Origin: JTS-AC122 sp050246015
GTDB lineage: Bacteria; Planctomycetota; Phycisphaerae; Phycisphaerales; UBA1924
NCBI GenBank assembly: GCA_050246015.1
Contig: JBFWWU010000011.1
Coordinates: 62,001-126,000 of the forward strand
DNA length: 64,000 nucleotides
Direction of reading: 5' to 3'
This document shows positions 18,507-27,132 of this stretch, one piece after another. Every line of letters begins with the position of its first letter. Position 1 is the stretch's first letter. The notes below the pieces were generated by a model, which worked only from the letters and a program-made list of their open reading frames with translations, was not told where the DNA came from and searched no databases. A program made the translations under genes and the position numbers.

Positions 18507-19667
18507 ATGCCCACCGCCCGCGATTATTACGAGATCCTCAGCGTCGAGCGCACCGCCGACGGCGAGGAGATCAAGCGCGCCTATCGCCGCCTGGCGATGA
18601 AGTATCACCCCGACCGCAACCCCGGTGATACCGAGGCGGAGGTGAAGTTCAAGGAAGCCGCCGAGGCCTACGAAGTCCTTGCCGACGAACAGAAACGCAA
18701 GGTCTACGACCAGTACGGGCACGAGGGCCTCAAAGGCCGCGGCGGGCCCGCTGGTCACGACTTCTCACGCATGAACGTCGAGGACATTTTCTCGATGTTC
18801 TCCGACATCTTCGGTGGCGGCGGCGGATTCGGTGGGTTCGGTGGCGGTGGGCGACGCGGCGGGCCGGCGCGCGGCTACGACCTCGAAGCCGAGGTGCGGA
18901 TCGAACTCATCGACGTCCTCAAGGGTTGCGAGCGCACCGTCGAGTTCACTCGGATGGATGTGTGCGACAAATGCTCCGGCTCCGGCGCCAAACCGGGCTC
19001 CAAGCCGGTCAAGTGCCAGACCTGCGGCGGACAGGGCAAGGTCCAGCAAGCCGGCCTGGGCGGCATGTTCCGCATGGTCACCACCTGCCCCGCCTGCGCC
19101 GGTCGTGGGCAGGTCGTGCGAGAGTTCTGCGAGGGCTGCCGCGGCAAGGGACGCATCCCGAAGAAGCGCTCGCTGGGCGTGCGGATCCCGCCCGGGATCT
19201 CCGACGGCCAGGCCGTCCGCGTCCGCGGCGAGGGCGAGCCCCCGCCGATGGAGGTTTCACCATCGGGCGAAGGCATCCGCGGGGACCTCCACGTCGTCGT
19301 CAGGGTCGCCGAGGACGAACTCTTCCAGCGCGAAGGTTCGCACCTGGCCTTTGAGATGCCGATCTCGTTCACGCAGGCGGCGCTCGGGGCGGAGATCGAA
19401 GTTCCGACCCTTGACGGCCGAGGCAAGGTCACCATCCCAAAGGCCACTCAGCACGGCAGCATGTTCCGCGTCACCGGGCAGGGCCTGCCAGACTTGCGCT
19501 CAGGCCGACGCGGCGATCTGGTCGTCGTTGCCAAGATCGATATCCCGAAGAAACTCACGTCCGAACAAGAGCGGCTGCTGCGCGAGTTCGCCTCGACCGA
19601 AAACACGCACGTGAACCCCGAAACCCAGAGTTTCTGGAAGAAAATGAAGGACAAGTTGACGGGCTGA
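18507..19667 (+). CDS. dnaJ: Chaperone DnaJ
   Basis: 386 residues, complete type I Hsp40, the co-chaperone that delivers substrates to DnaK and stimulates its ATPase. The J domain (about 5–70) has HPD at residues 34–36. A Gly/Phe region (GGGGGFGGFGGGG) follows. Four zinc-binding CxxCxGxG repeats are all intact (CDKCSGSG, CQTCGGQG, CPACAGRG, CEGCRGKG). The two C-terminal beta-domains end with SFWKKMKDKLTG. It lies between groEL2 and grpE; dnaK is not in the window. Confidence 0.95.
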   Translation: MPTARDYYEILSVERTADGEEIKRAYRRLAMKYHPDRNPGDTEAEVKFKEAAEAYEVLADEQKRKVYDQYGHEGLKGRGGPAGHDFSRMNVEDIFSMFSDIFGGGGGFGGFGGGGRRGGPARGYDLEAEVRIELIDVLKGCERTVEFTRMDVCDKCSGSGAKPGSKPVKCQTCGGQGKVQQAGLGGMFRMVTTCPACAGRGQVVREFCEGCRGKGRIPKKRSLGVRIPPGISDGQAVRVRGEGEPPPMEVSPSGEGIRGDLHVVVRVAEDELFQREGSHLAFEMPISFTQAALGAEIEVPTLDGRGKVTIPKATQHGSMFRVTGQGLPDLRSGRRGDLVVVAKIDIPKKLTSEQERLLREFASTENTHVNPETQSFWKKMKDKLTG

Positions 19668-19819
19668 GCCGACGCGCGGCCGCCCGATACGCCCGATTGT
19701 GTAACTGAGGTTGAACGCGACGCGCATAATCACCTACGACTCTCATCATCAAACCTCCAGCGAGAACCGCCGTGTTTAGACGCAAGCCACGACACGGACC
19801 AGCCAGCGAACCGAACACC

Positions 19820-20380
19820 ATGTCAGATCCCAGCGAACATCACCATGACAAGGGCGAATGCTGCGGCGGACCGCACGACTCCGGCTGCTGCGGCGGCGAG
19901 CCAGGCGGGCCGGACCAGACCATCGCCGCGTTGACCGCCGAGCGTGACGACGCAATCGAGAAATGGCGCCGCGCCGTCGCCGATTTTCAGAACTTTCATC
20001 GCCGATCGATCGAGAATGAGCGTGAAGCCCGCCGGCAAGGGGTGACGGCGGTGCTCAGCAGCATCATCCCCGTGCTCGATCACTTTGACCTGGCGCTGTC
20101 GCACAGCGGCGACAACGCCGCCACCGCGCAGATCGTCGAAGGCGTCAAGGTGATCCGCGAGGAGTTGCTCAAGGCGCTCGCGCAGCATGGGATCAGCGTC
20201 ATCAGCCCCGCGCCGGGAGACGAACTCGATCCGCACCTGCACCAGGTGATCGTGCAGCAGCCCGCCGTCGGCGTTCCGCCCGGAAAGGTCAGCATGACCC
20301 TTCAGGCCGGGTACCTGCTGGAACAGCGCGTGGTGCGTCCGGCCAAGGTGGCGGTCGCCCCGCGGCCGGCCGAAGGTTGA
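19820..20380 (+). CDS. grpE: Nucleotide exchange factor GrpE with Cys/His-rich N-terminus
   Basis: 186 residues from ATG 19820; a GTG start at 19772 would add 16 residues and is possible. GrpE releases ADP from DnaK. The long helix (RDDAIEKWRRAVADFQNFHRR) and the conserved beta-domain (HGISVISPAPGDELDPHLHQ; GYLLEQRVVRPAKVAV) are present. Unusual is the first 35 residues: HHH, then two CCGG motifs separated by PHDSG, which looks like a metal-binding segment not found in textbook GrpE. Its stop is 14 bases before the start of the FmdB-like gene, which suggests one transcript. Confidence 0.9.
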   Translation: MSDPSEHHHDKGECCGGPHDSGCCGGEPGGPDQTIAALTAERDDAIEKWRRAVADFQNFHRRSIENEREARRQGVTAVLSSIIPVLDHFDLALSHSGDNAATAQIVEGVKVIREELLKALAQHGISVISPAPGDELDPHLHQVIVQQPAVGVPPGKVSMTLQAGYLLEQRVVRPAKVAVAPRPAEG

Positions 20381-20394
20381 TGGGAGATCCCGCG

Positions 20395-20760
20395 ATGCCG
20401 ACCTACGAATACCGCTGCACGGCGTGCAAGCACCAGTTTGAGCAGTTCCAGTCGATGCGCGACAAGGCCCTGACGAAATGCCCGGCGTGCGGCGCCAAGG
20501 CGCTGGAGCGGCTCATCGGAACCGGCGCCGCCGTGATCTTCAAGGGCGGCGGGTTCTATCAGACCGACTATCGGTCCGAGTCATACAAGAAGGCCGCGGA
20601 AGCCGATGCCAAGTCCGCTTCCCCCACCACCGCCGAGCCCGAGAAGAAGACCGATTCGGGTCCGAAGCCGGAGCCTGCGGCCGGCCCATCAGTCGTGTCG
20701 AAGGATGCCCCCGCACCTTCGAAAGAGAAGCCTGCGACACGGAAGCGCAAGAAGCCTTGA
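20395..20760 (+). CDS. FmdB-family zinc-ribbon protein
   Basis: 121 residues. The N-terminal 45 residues are the FmdB/regulatory zinc ribbon: MPTYEYRCTACKHQFE, then KCPACGAK, giving two CxxC pairs for one zinc. The domain is followed by a low-complexity Pro/Lys/Glu/Ser tail that is probably disordered. FmdB-like proteins are small putative regulators of unknown detailed function. ATG 20395 (after GGGAGATC) is chosen over the TTG at 20377 because the product then starts exactly at the conserved MPTYEYRC. It is probably cotranscribed with grpE. Confidence 0.85.
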   Translation: MPTYEYRCTACKHQFEQFQSMRDKALTKCPACGAKALERLIGTGAAVIFKGGGFYQTDYRSESYKKAAEADAKSASPTTAEPEKKTDSGPKPEPAAGPSVVSKDAPAPSKEKPATRKRKKP

Positions 20761-20836
20761 GGCGTGACCTCGCCCCGAAGCGCGAGAGCGGATCCGCTCA
20801 CGCGCGGGCAGTTCACGCCGCGCGGTATAGTGTGGC

Positions 20837-21235
20837 ATGCGCATCATCGGGCACGGGATCGACCTGACGAGTATCGATCGCATCCAGCGGCTCCTGGCCG
20901 AACACCCGGAGCGTTTCCTGTCGCGCTGCTTCACCGAGTGTGAGCAGGCGTACGCGGCCGAGCGCCGGGAGGCCCCGGCACACTACGCGGCCCGTTTCAG
21001 CGCCAAGGAGGCGGCCCTCAAAGCGCTGGGCACGGGTCTGCGCTTCGGCATTCAGTGGACCGACATCGAGGTGTGCAACGACGGGCTTGGGCAGCCGATG
21101 CTGCGACTGAGCGGCAAGGCGGCCGAGATCGCCCGCAGACTGGGGATCAACCAGTGGTTCGTATCGCTCACACACACGGCGGGTATGGCGTCGGCATCCG
21201 TCATCGCCGTGGGCGACCCGACCACCACTCCTTGA
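20837..21235 (+). CDS. acpS: Holo-[acyl-carrier-protein] synthase
   Basis: 132 residues. Transfers the 4'-phosphopantetheine arm from CoA to apo-ACP, activating fatty-acid synthesis in the cytoplasm. It begins with the metal-binding signature GHGIDLTSIDRI (Asp of GIDL) and has the second site FSAKEAALKALGTGL (Glu/Lys/Ala of SAKEA). WFVSLTHTAGMASASVIA closes the fold. The length is normal. It converges with the fucosidase gene across only 29 bases. Confidence 0.93.
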   Translation: MRIIGHGIDLTSIDRIQRLLAEHPERFLSRCFTECEQAYAAERREAPAHYAARFSAKEAALKALGTGLRFGIQWTDIEVCNDGLGQPMLRLSGKAAEIARRLGINQWFVSLTHTAGMASASVIAVGDPTTTP

Positions 21236-21264
21236 ACACGTTCGCCGACGCCCTCACGAAACTC

Positions 21265-23703
21265 CTACTTCCCTTTCATCATCTCAAGCCTGACTTCTCG
21301 CAGATTCATCAGAGCCAGTCCCGGCTTTGACCTGGGCGTGACAACGACCTTGATCGGCCCCGGCTTGCCGATCGAGATTCCCGGCAGGCGCATCGTCCGA
21401 AACTCCGACCACGACGCCGTGGGCGGATCCACCTTGACGACAAACCGGTTCTCCCCCACTGCCAGTTCAAACTCACCGCCGGCCGATTCCTTCGGGCACG
21501 CGTACTCGATGTGAATCTCGAAGAAAGCCGGCTGGTTGACGACCGCGTCCCACCGCACGACATCTCGCGGATCGGTCCAGAAGCCGATGCACCGCTTGTC
21601 CGACGTGCCCTCGTAGCGGGCCGTGCTGCCCGCGACGGTGGCATCAACCGCCGGGAGCACGATGTCGCCGAGCCCGTTCTGCCGGATCGGCTGCTCGATC
21701 ACGCTCAACTCGCCGGCGATGTCAAGCGCGACGACCGTGCACGGTCCGGGCGGGGCGGTCTTGGGGACGTTGATCACCACGTCGTCACCCACTCGCGTGA
21801 TCCGGTGGTTGCGCTGGTGTGGATCGCCGAGGATCCATGCTCCGCGCACGTCGCTCTTGAGCCCGGGGACAAGCAGTCCCCCGCCCTTGGGCCAGTCGAA
21901 GACATGCAGGTACAGCCGCCCGGGCCGCCAGGTGGCGCGCCCGAAGGGCAGCCGGCGGAAGGGGCTGGCGCTGGTCCCGTAGATGCTCTCCTTGTTGACG
22001 TCAAGCCACTGCCCGATCTCCTCCAGCCGCGTCACGCTTGCCTCGGGGATCTCTCCCTCGGCGGTCGGCCCGACGTTGAGCAGGAAGTTTCCTCCCTTGC
22101 TCGCGCTCTCAATCAGCATGTGGATGAGAGTCTCGCTTGATTTCCAGTGATTGTCGTTCTTCTTGAATCCCCACGTGTCGTTCATCGTCATGCAGGATTC
22201 CCAGGCCGCGCCGGGAAACCCGGTTGCTGGAATCTCCTGCTCCGGCGTGCCGAAGTCGCCGGCGGCGTCGCCGCTGGTCATCCCCGCCATTCCTTGCCGG
22301 CCCTTCCCGACGCGGTTGTTCACAATGACATTCTGCTGGGTATCTCGGCAGAGTTGGTACAGCGCCTTGCCCTGCGGCTCCGTCCATTCCTGGATCCACT
22401 CCCCGTCAAACCACATCACCCCGATCTCTCCATAGTTCGTCAGGAGTTCCTTCACCTGGTTCCGCAGCACCTGCGCGTACTTGGGGAAACTCTCTCCCCG
22501 TGCGTCAGGATGATGCCAGTCCATAATCGAGTGGTACCAGCACATCTTGATCCCCTCCTTGTGGCACGCATCCGACAGTTCCTTCATGATGTCCCGCTTG
22601 AACGGCGTCGCGTCCATCACGTCATACGCCGTGTACTTCGAGTCAAACAGGCAGAACCCGTCATGGTGCTTCGTCGTGATCACGATGTACTTCATCCCGG
22701 CGCGCTTCGCGAGTTGCACCCAGCGCTCCGCGTCGAACTTCCGCGGGTTGAACTGCGCCGCGAGTTTCTCGTATTCGCTCGGCGGGACCTTCATCGTGTC
22801 CATGATCCATTCGCCGATCCCCGGCGCGTCCTTGCCGTTCCACGTGCCCGCGGGGATCGCGTACAGCCCCCAGTGGATGAACATCCCGAACCGGGCGTCC
22901 GTCCACCACTCCATGCGCGGGTCGTCTTTGGGCGGCACGTTCGCGCCGGGCGCATACCCCGCCGCGCCCTGCCGCGGGATCTCGCGCAGGTAGATGTTCT
23001 TGAAGTAGAGCGTGTTGCCGTGGTTCTGCAGTTCGATCTGGCCGGAGTCGTAGATCGGGATCGATCGATCCCAGTAGTTCTCCAGCACGGTGTCGTCGGT
23101 GACCAGGCGCCCGTTCAGGTAGACCGTCACGCGATCCTGGATCATGATGATGTGAAAGGTGTTCCACTCCCCCACGGGCCGATCGGCGCTCACCAGCGGT
23201 TTCGACTCATGCTTCTGGTTGTTGTAGAGCCCGCCGGAACCGACCCCGTTGCTCACCGCCTGGTCCCAGATCTGCACCTGCGGCGAGCCGCGCAGGTAGA
23301 TGCCCGAATCCCCCTTCGCCTCGATCTTCCAATCGACGTACAACTCGAAGTCGCGGTAGTCGGCCGCGGTGCACAGCGAATCACCCTTGCCGTCAAATAC
23401 CAGCACGCCGCCCGACGCCTTCCAGTGGGCTCGCATCTTCTCGTCCGCGGCGGCCTGCGCTCGGGCGAGTTCGTCGGGCGACATCTTCGCCCGCGCCGGC
23501 GGGTCCGCGACCAGGCCCTTCCACCCGCTCAAGTCGGTGCCGCTGAAAAGAGCGGTAAACCCGGCCGGTGGTGTGTTGTCGGGTTGTCCCGAAAAGGTCT
23601 GCGCGCCGACTGAACACGCACACGAAGCCAGGCACAGGATGACGGCAAGTAAGCCCGCAGCGCCGCGGCGCGGTCCCGCGGGGAGAATCGATGACAGTTC
23701 CAT
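21265..23703 (-). CDS. Secreted DUF1080 domain – GH29 alpha-L-fucosidase fusion
   Basis: 812 residues. A GGAGG nine bases before 23703 fixes the start, and a signal peptide follows (AVILCLASCACSVGA). Residues of about 30–220 are a DUF1080/concanavalin-like domain (FTALFSGTDLSGWKG; WKIEAKGDSGIYLRG), as found in 3-keto-glycoside hydrolases and carbohydrate-binding modules. The GH29 catalytic barrel starts at EWWTDARFGMFIHWGLYA, with ITTKHHDGFCLF and the presumed nucleophile Asp in GVMWFDGEW. Beta-sandwich domains follow. It would release fucose from algal or host glycans outside the cytoplasm. The two-domain fusion is notable. Confidence 0.88.
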   Translation of the reverse strand: MELSSILPAGPRRGAAGLLAVILCLASCACSVGAQTFSGQPDNTPPAGFTALFSGTDLSGWKGLVADPPARAKMSPDELARAQAAADEKMRAHWKASGGVLVFDGKGDSLCTAADYRDFELYVDWKIEAKGDSGIYLRGSPQVQIWDQAVSNGVGSGGLYNNQKHESKPLVSADRPVGEWNTFHIIMIQDRVTVYLNGRLVTDDTVLENYWDRSIPIYDSGQIELQNHGNTLYFKNIYLREIPRQGAAGYAPGANVPPKDDPRMEWWTDARFGMFIHWGLYAIPAGTWNGKDAPGIGEWIMDTMKVPPSEYEKLAAQFNPRKFDAERWVQLAKRAGMKYIVITTKHHDGFCLFDSKYTAYDVMDATPFKRDIMKELSDACHKEGIKMCWYHSIMDWHHPDARGESFPKYAQVLRNQVKELLTNYGEIGVMWFDGEWIQEWTEPQGKALYQLCRDTQQNVIVNNRVGKGRQGMAGMTSGDAAGDFGTPEQEIPATGFPGAAWESCMTMNDTWGFKKNDNHWKSSETLIHMLIESASKGGNFLLNVGPTAEGEIPEASVTRLEEIGQWLDVNKESIYGTSASPFRRLPFGRATWRPGRLYLHVFDWPKGGGLLVPGLKSDVRGAWILGDPHQRNHRITRVGDDVVINVPKTAPPGPCTVVALDIAGELSVIEQPIRQNGLGDIVLPAVDATVAGSTARYEGTSDKRCIGFWTDPRDVVRWDAVVNQPAFFEIHIEYACPKESAGGEFELAVGENRFVVKVDPPTASWSEFRTMRLPGISIGKPGPIKVVVTPRSKPGLALMNLREVRLEMMKGK

Positions 23704-23826
23704 GGGCAAGAGCCTCCTGCCATGAGTGTACACGATGTTCAGGGTGCTCGTCGCGCCCGAGGCGGCGCTTCACGCCTGGCGCCGCAGGGCGATACAGCGG
23801 TGTGACCCGCATCGGACACGACAAAG

Positions 23827-23850
23827 AAGCGAGCACGTGAGTGCTCGCTT
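23827..23850 (-). terminator. Terminator for the DUF2383 gene
   Basis: A perfect 10-bp stem (AAGCGAGCAC / GTGCTCGCTT, four-base loop) lies 63 bases beyond the DUF2383-protein stop. On the minus strand it is followed by CTTTGT, a short T-rich tail. Confidence 0.7.
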
Positions 23851-23912
23851 GTCCCGGCTGCCGCGCTCTGCATCAAGCGCCGCACGGGGTGCCGTGAAAG
23901 GCCCGACGAGTA

Positions 23913-24863
23913 TCAAGCCAGGCTGTCGCGCCACTGCTTCACGCGATCGTGCGTCTGCTGCACGGTCGAGTACTGCCGGCGGATGACGCCCTGAAAGGCG
24001 GGTGTCAGCGACGTGGAATCCAGCAACGATCGGTACTTCTCAACGGCCGAGTCTTCCCCGCGCTCGCACTCGGCCAGAATGGCGTGGTCCCCGCCGCCCA
24101 GCGCGCTCTTCAAGCCGATCCAACCCCGGTGGACCGCGCCCATACCCGAGCCGGAGTGGTCCGGCTCTTCTCCGCGGTACGCCACCAGCGGCTTGAGTTC
24201 GGAGATGAACGCGTCTCGCTGCCTCGCAAACTCGCGGAGCCCGGACTTGATCGTGGAGTTCTCGACCTTTTCCGCGGCCTGCTCGAACCCCATTTTTCCG
24301 TCATAGAGCAGCGAGATCAGGTCGTTGACCTCGTGCGCGGCCTGATGTTCCGCGTCGCTCACCCGGTCACGCGACGACTTGGCAATCCGCTCCCAGGCGT
24401 CCTTGCTCGCCGCTCTCGCATCGTTCCATTCCAGCCGCGAGTTCGCACGCCGGTTCGGCCAATCGCGAGCCAGATCGGTCTCGGCCTCCTCAAAGGTGCG
24501 CCCGGGGTACCGCTGATACGACTCGGCGGCGTAGTAATACGCCGGCGCGAAGTCGTCGAAGGTTCTCCCGCTGCTGTACGGGCGGTTGGTAAACTCGGCG
24601 CGCCAGTATTCCACTTCGCCGGTCGGATTGATGGCCTCGGCGGCGCCCTTGCCGACGAGCCCGCCCGCGACGCCGCCTATTGCAGCCCCCGCGGCGATCC
24701 CCAGGGGCCCCCCCACTGCTCCCACCGCGCCCCCCACGGTGGCGCCCACAGCCGCGCCAACGCCGGCGCCCGCCGGGTGCGAGCCCGGGGCTCCGGTCAC
24801 TGGATCGCGATTCATGTTCACGCCGACATTGGGCTTGGCCGGATCCGGTGGTTTGTTCGTCAT
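23913..24863 (-). CDS. Gly-zipper plus DUF2383 (PA2169-type) protein
   Basis: 316 residues. The start at 24863 is set by AAGGAGAAC right before it. Residues of about 25–75 form a Gly/Ala-rich, weakly hydrophobic zipper (AVGATVGGAVGAVGG…AAGAAIGGVAGG), as in envelope-stress proteins. The C-terminal 150 residues look like the DUF2383/PA2169 four-helix domain, a ferritin-like fold: VNDLISLLYDGKMGFEQAAE, RDAFISELKPLV, GDHAILAECERGEDSAVEKYRSLL. Its role is probably stress-related, but no reaction is known. It begins a minus-strand run of stress-type genes, each with a strong ribosome site. Confidence 0.65.
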   Translation of the reverse strand: MTNKPPDPAKPNVGVNMNRDPVTGAPGSHPAGAGVGAAVGATVGGAVGAVGGPLGIAAGAAIGGVAGGLVGKGAAEAINPTGEVEYWRAEFTNRPYSSGRTFDDFAPAYYYAAESYQRYPGRTFEEAETDLARDWPNRRANSRLEWNDARAASKDAWERIAKSSRDRVSDAEHQAAHEVNDLISLLYDGKMGFEQAAEKVENSTIKSGLREFARQRDAFISELKPLVAYRGEEPDHSGSGMGAVHRGWIGLKSALGGGDHAILAECERGEDSAVEKYRSLLDSTSLTPAFQGVIRRQYSTVQQTHDRVKQWRDSLA

Positions 24864-25003
24864 GTGGTTCTCCTTGATGAGTCGCACGACGCGTGCCTCT
24901 CACACACACTGTGACGCCCCCGACCGACGACGCCGATGAAGGCCCCGTGAGTTCTTTCTTACCACCCCCCCCGCACGGCTCCGGCACGGGGTGCAGGGGC
25001 GCG

Positions 25004-25037
25004 AAAACGCCTGCGGTCTCAAGTCCGCAGGCGTTTT
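25004..25037 (-). terminator. Bidirectional terminator after the DUF1328 gene
   Basis: AAAACGCCTGCGG and CCGCAGGCGTTTT are perfect inverted arms around an eight-base loop, so each strand has a stem followed by T residues. It lies 35 bases past the DUF1328 stop. Confidence 0.8.
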
Positions 25038-25071
25038 CAGCGAGAGAGAGATTCGAACGGCCTCCCGGGGC

Positions 25072-25242
25072 TCACGTAGCCGATCGCCGCACGAGCCCCA
25101 GCACGACCGAGATGAGGAAGAGGACAAGGAAGATGAGGAACAGGATCTTGGCGATCCCGACCGCCGTTCCCGCTACGCCGCCGAATCCGAAGATCGCGGC
25201 GATCAGTGCGATGACAAGAAATGCGCCAGCCCAGTACAACAT
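25072..25242 (-). CDS. DUF1328 small membrane protein
   Basis: 56 residues, read directly from the minus strand. It begins MLYWAGAFLVIALIAAIFGF and continues GGVAGTAVGIAKILFLIF, with two hydrophobic helices and a short basic end (VRRSAT). This matches the DUF1328/YtjA family of tiny inner-membrane proteins often induced with general stress genes. An AAGGA lies eight bases before the ATG. It probably forms a short transcript with the entericidin-like gene upstream and ends at the terminator at 25004–25037. The function is unknown. Confidence 0.85.
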   Translation of the reverse strand: MLYWAGAFLVIALIAAIFGFGGVAGTAVGIAKILFLIFLVLFLISVVLGLVRRSAT

Positions 25243-25328
25243 GATTGGATTCCTTTCTCCATTGAGACCCAGTTCGTGACTCCACGGTCTCGCGATCCGC
25301 GCGACGACCCGCGAGTCGGTTTGCTCGA

Positions 25329-25520
25329 TCAGTCCTTGGCATCCCTGGCCGCATCCTCAAGGCCAGCGCCCGCGGATTTGATGTCCTTGCCGACTCCCTC
25401 CGTCGTGTTGCATCCCGGCAGCGACGTAAGGACTACCACGCTGAGGACTCCCAGGCACGCCGTGCCGACGACTCGCTGGATCCACTTCCGCCTGATCTGA
25501 TTGAAAAGCGTGATCGACAT
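25329..25520 (-). CDS. Entericidin-like small lipoprotein
   Basis: 63 residues from the ATG preceded by AAAAGGGG. An N-terminal basic segment leads into a hydrophobic stretch and the lipobox LPGC, then NTTEGVGKDIKSAGAGLEDAARD. The short tail with TxxGxGxDIxxxGxxLExAA is the entericidin (EcnA/EcnB) pattern. Entericidins are tiny membrane lipoproteins linked to stationary-phase stress and bacteriolysis. The longer in-frame extension to 25631 has no support. It is followed by the DUF1328 gene 86 bases downstream. Confidence 0.8.
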   Translation of the reverse strand: MSITLFNQIRRKWIQRVVGTACLGVLSVVVLTSLPGCNTTEGVGKDIKSAGAGLEDAARDAKD

Positions 25521-25690
25521 TTCACAACCCCTTTTCTCAAGTCCCGGGACGACGAGGGTCGGCGCACGTTGCCGGTGCTCGTGTCCCCCGCTTGACTCTT
25601 GGAGCATCCGCCTCGATCCCGACACACCCATGAAAGGGAGATGAATTGAGCCTCATCCGGGGATCCCTCGTTCCAGTTCCCGAAAGCAAA

Positions 25691-25731
25691 CCGCCGCGTG
25701 CGCAGCCTATTCGGCATATCGCACGCGGCGG
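25691..25731 (-). terminator. Terminator after the PRC-barrel gene
   Basis: A perfect 12-bp stem (CCGCCGCGTGCG / CGCACGCGGCGG) encloses a 17-base loop. On the minus strand it is followed by TTTGCTTTC. It lies 43 bases past the stop of the PRC-barrel gene. Confidence 0.75.
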
Positions 25732-25774
25732 GAGTGAGTGTCTCTGTTCTACAACGCCCCGCGCCCCACTTCAC

Positions 25775-26980
25775 TCAACGACGGGACCGGATCGGACGCT
25801 GCTCGAACACCTGGTCCAACTCCCAACGGTTGTTGAGATCCGACAGGTTGGTCGGCGCCGCGGGAGCCTTGAGGATCATGTCCTTGGTCGCGTCCACGTA
25901 CACCGCTCCGTTGATGCGCGGGCTGGCGACACTGACCGGGATCAACCGGGTCGTGTCGCCGATGCCTAGAAACGCCTCGTTCGGATCGATGACATATGCC
26001 ACCACGCGGTCGCCCGCGTGATCGAGCACCAGGTTCTCCACTTCCCCGGAGAGTTCTTCCCGGCATTTCACTTCCTTGCCGATCACCTTCGAGCCGAGCA
26101 CCAGCCGGCGCTGAACGGCCATGCTCTCCTCGCTGATCTCCCCGTTGTACCACGCCGGGGACCAGTTGTCGCCCTTGCGCAGTTCGACCGACTTGCCCCC
26201 GTCGATGTCAAGCCGGCAGGCCGCCCACTTCGCGCCGTGGCGCTCCTCGATCGGAACCGCCTTCACGGTGACGGTCTGTCCGCGCATCGGCATCGCGTCG
26301 TGGTCCGACAAATACCACGCCGGCGCGATGATGATCTTCCGCGTCGATCCGTCTCGATCGCGCACCTCGATCACCGAACTGTACACCTGCCCCTTCCCGC
26401 GCTCGCGGTCAACGCTCGTCACCGTCCCCTTCACCTCCGTGGGCGTCGTGCTCGTGATCTTCTCGGCTTCGTACGACGGCGCCGTGTTGCCGACCATCTT
26501 CCCCGACTCGGACGTGAACCGGTTCCACCACTCCGTGTGCGGGTTGTTGTCCTTGTCGGAGTCGAAGACCTTCTCGTCGAACGTCATCCGGCCCTTCAGC
26601 GCATCCTTGTCGGCGATGTTGGCGCGCAGCGTGACTTTCCCGTCGTCTCCCGTGGAGTATTTGACTTCGTCCGGGAACAGGATTCGCGCCGTGCCGCCCC
26701 ACCCGAACCACGAACTCGACACCACGTACGCCGCGATGTCGCCGGAGTGCCGGTCGAAAATCACGTCGCGCACCTCGGCGACGGATTCGTCCTGTTCGTT
26801 CATCAGGTTCGAGCCCTTGAGCGTGGTAAAGTAACTCAGGGCGCGACGATGCTCGGCGGCGGCGTCCCGGGACGGCATCTTCGGATCAATAGGTTGCTTC
26901 TGCGCCAGCGCCGGCGCCACCGAACACGCGAGCCCCGCGATGCACGCCAGGGCAACCAATCGAGACGTTTTCATATTCAT
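25775..26980 (-). CDS. Secreted PRC-barrel protein
   Basis: 401 residues. The start is at 26980, with AAGGAGAAC eight bases upstream; another ATG two codons later is possible. A signal peptide ends near ALAQKQ. Two PRC-barrel-like units are visible: GSNLMNEQDESVAEVRDVIFD with IAAYVVSS, and later GSKVIGKEVKCREELSGEVENLVLD with VVAYVIDP. Between them lies an OB-like stretch (VKGTVTSVDRERGKGQVYSS). PRC barrels act as small ligand or protein-binding beta barrels, and secreted pairs like this occur in stress-inducible envelope proteins. The exact role is unknown. Confidence 0.75.
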   Translation of the reverse strand: MNMKTSRLVALACIAGLACSVAPALAQKQPIDPKMPSRDAAAEHRRALSYFTTLKGSNLMNEQDESVAEVRDVIFDRHSGDIAAYVVSSSWFGWGGTARILFPDEVKYSTGDDGKVTLRANIADKDALKGRMTFDEKVFDSDKDNNPHTEWWNRFTSESGKMVGNTAPSYEAEKITSTTPTEVKGTVTSVDRERGKGQVYSSVIEVRDRDGSTRKIIIAPAWYLSDHDAMPMRGQTVTVKAVPIEERHGAKWAACRLDIDGGKSVELRKGDNWSPAWYNGEISEESMAVQRRLVLGSKVIGKEVKCREELSGEVENLVLDHAGDRVVAYVIDPNEAFLGIGDTTRLIPVSVASPRINGAVYVDATKDMILKAPAAPTNLSDLNNRWELDQVFEQRPIRSRR

Positions 26981-27132
26981 ATCGGGTTCTCCTTGTGGTG
27001 TGCGGGCTTGCCCCCCTTCCGGTTGACATGAGATACACCCTGTACGTTGGAGAAATGCGAGCCCGGAGTGAAATGTTCTTCATCAGGATCCCGCGTACCC
27101 TTTCAGTTCCCGGTTCGATCCATGGAGCATCC

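Noticed and set aside
25038..25080. tRNA 3' end on the minus strand (GTTCGAATC with CTCTC)
   Set aside because: The bases flanking the loop do not pair to form a T stem and no acceptor, D or anticodon arms are found. The neighbouring stem is a bidirectional terminator.
27023..27028. TTGACA as the -35 of the response-regulator gene
   Set aside because: No acceptable -10 lies 16–18 bases downstream.
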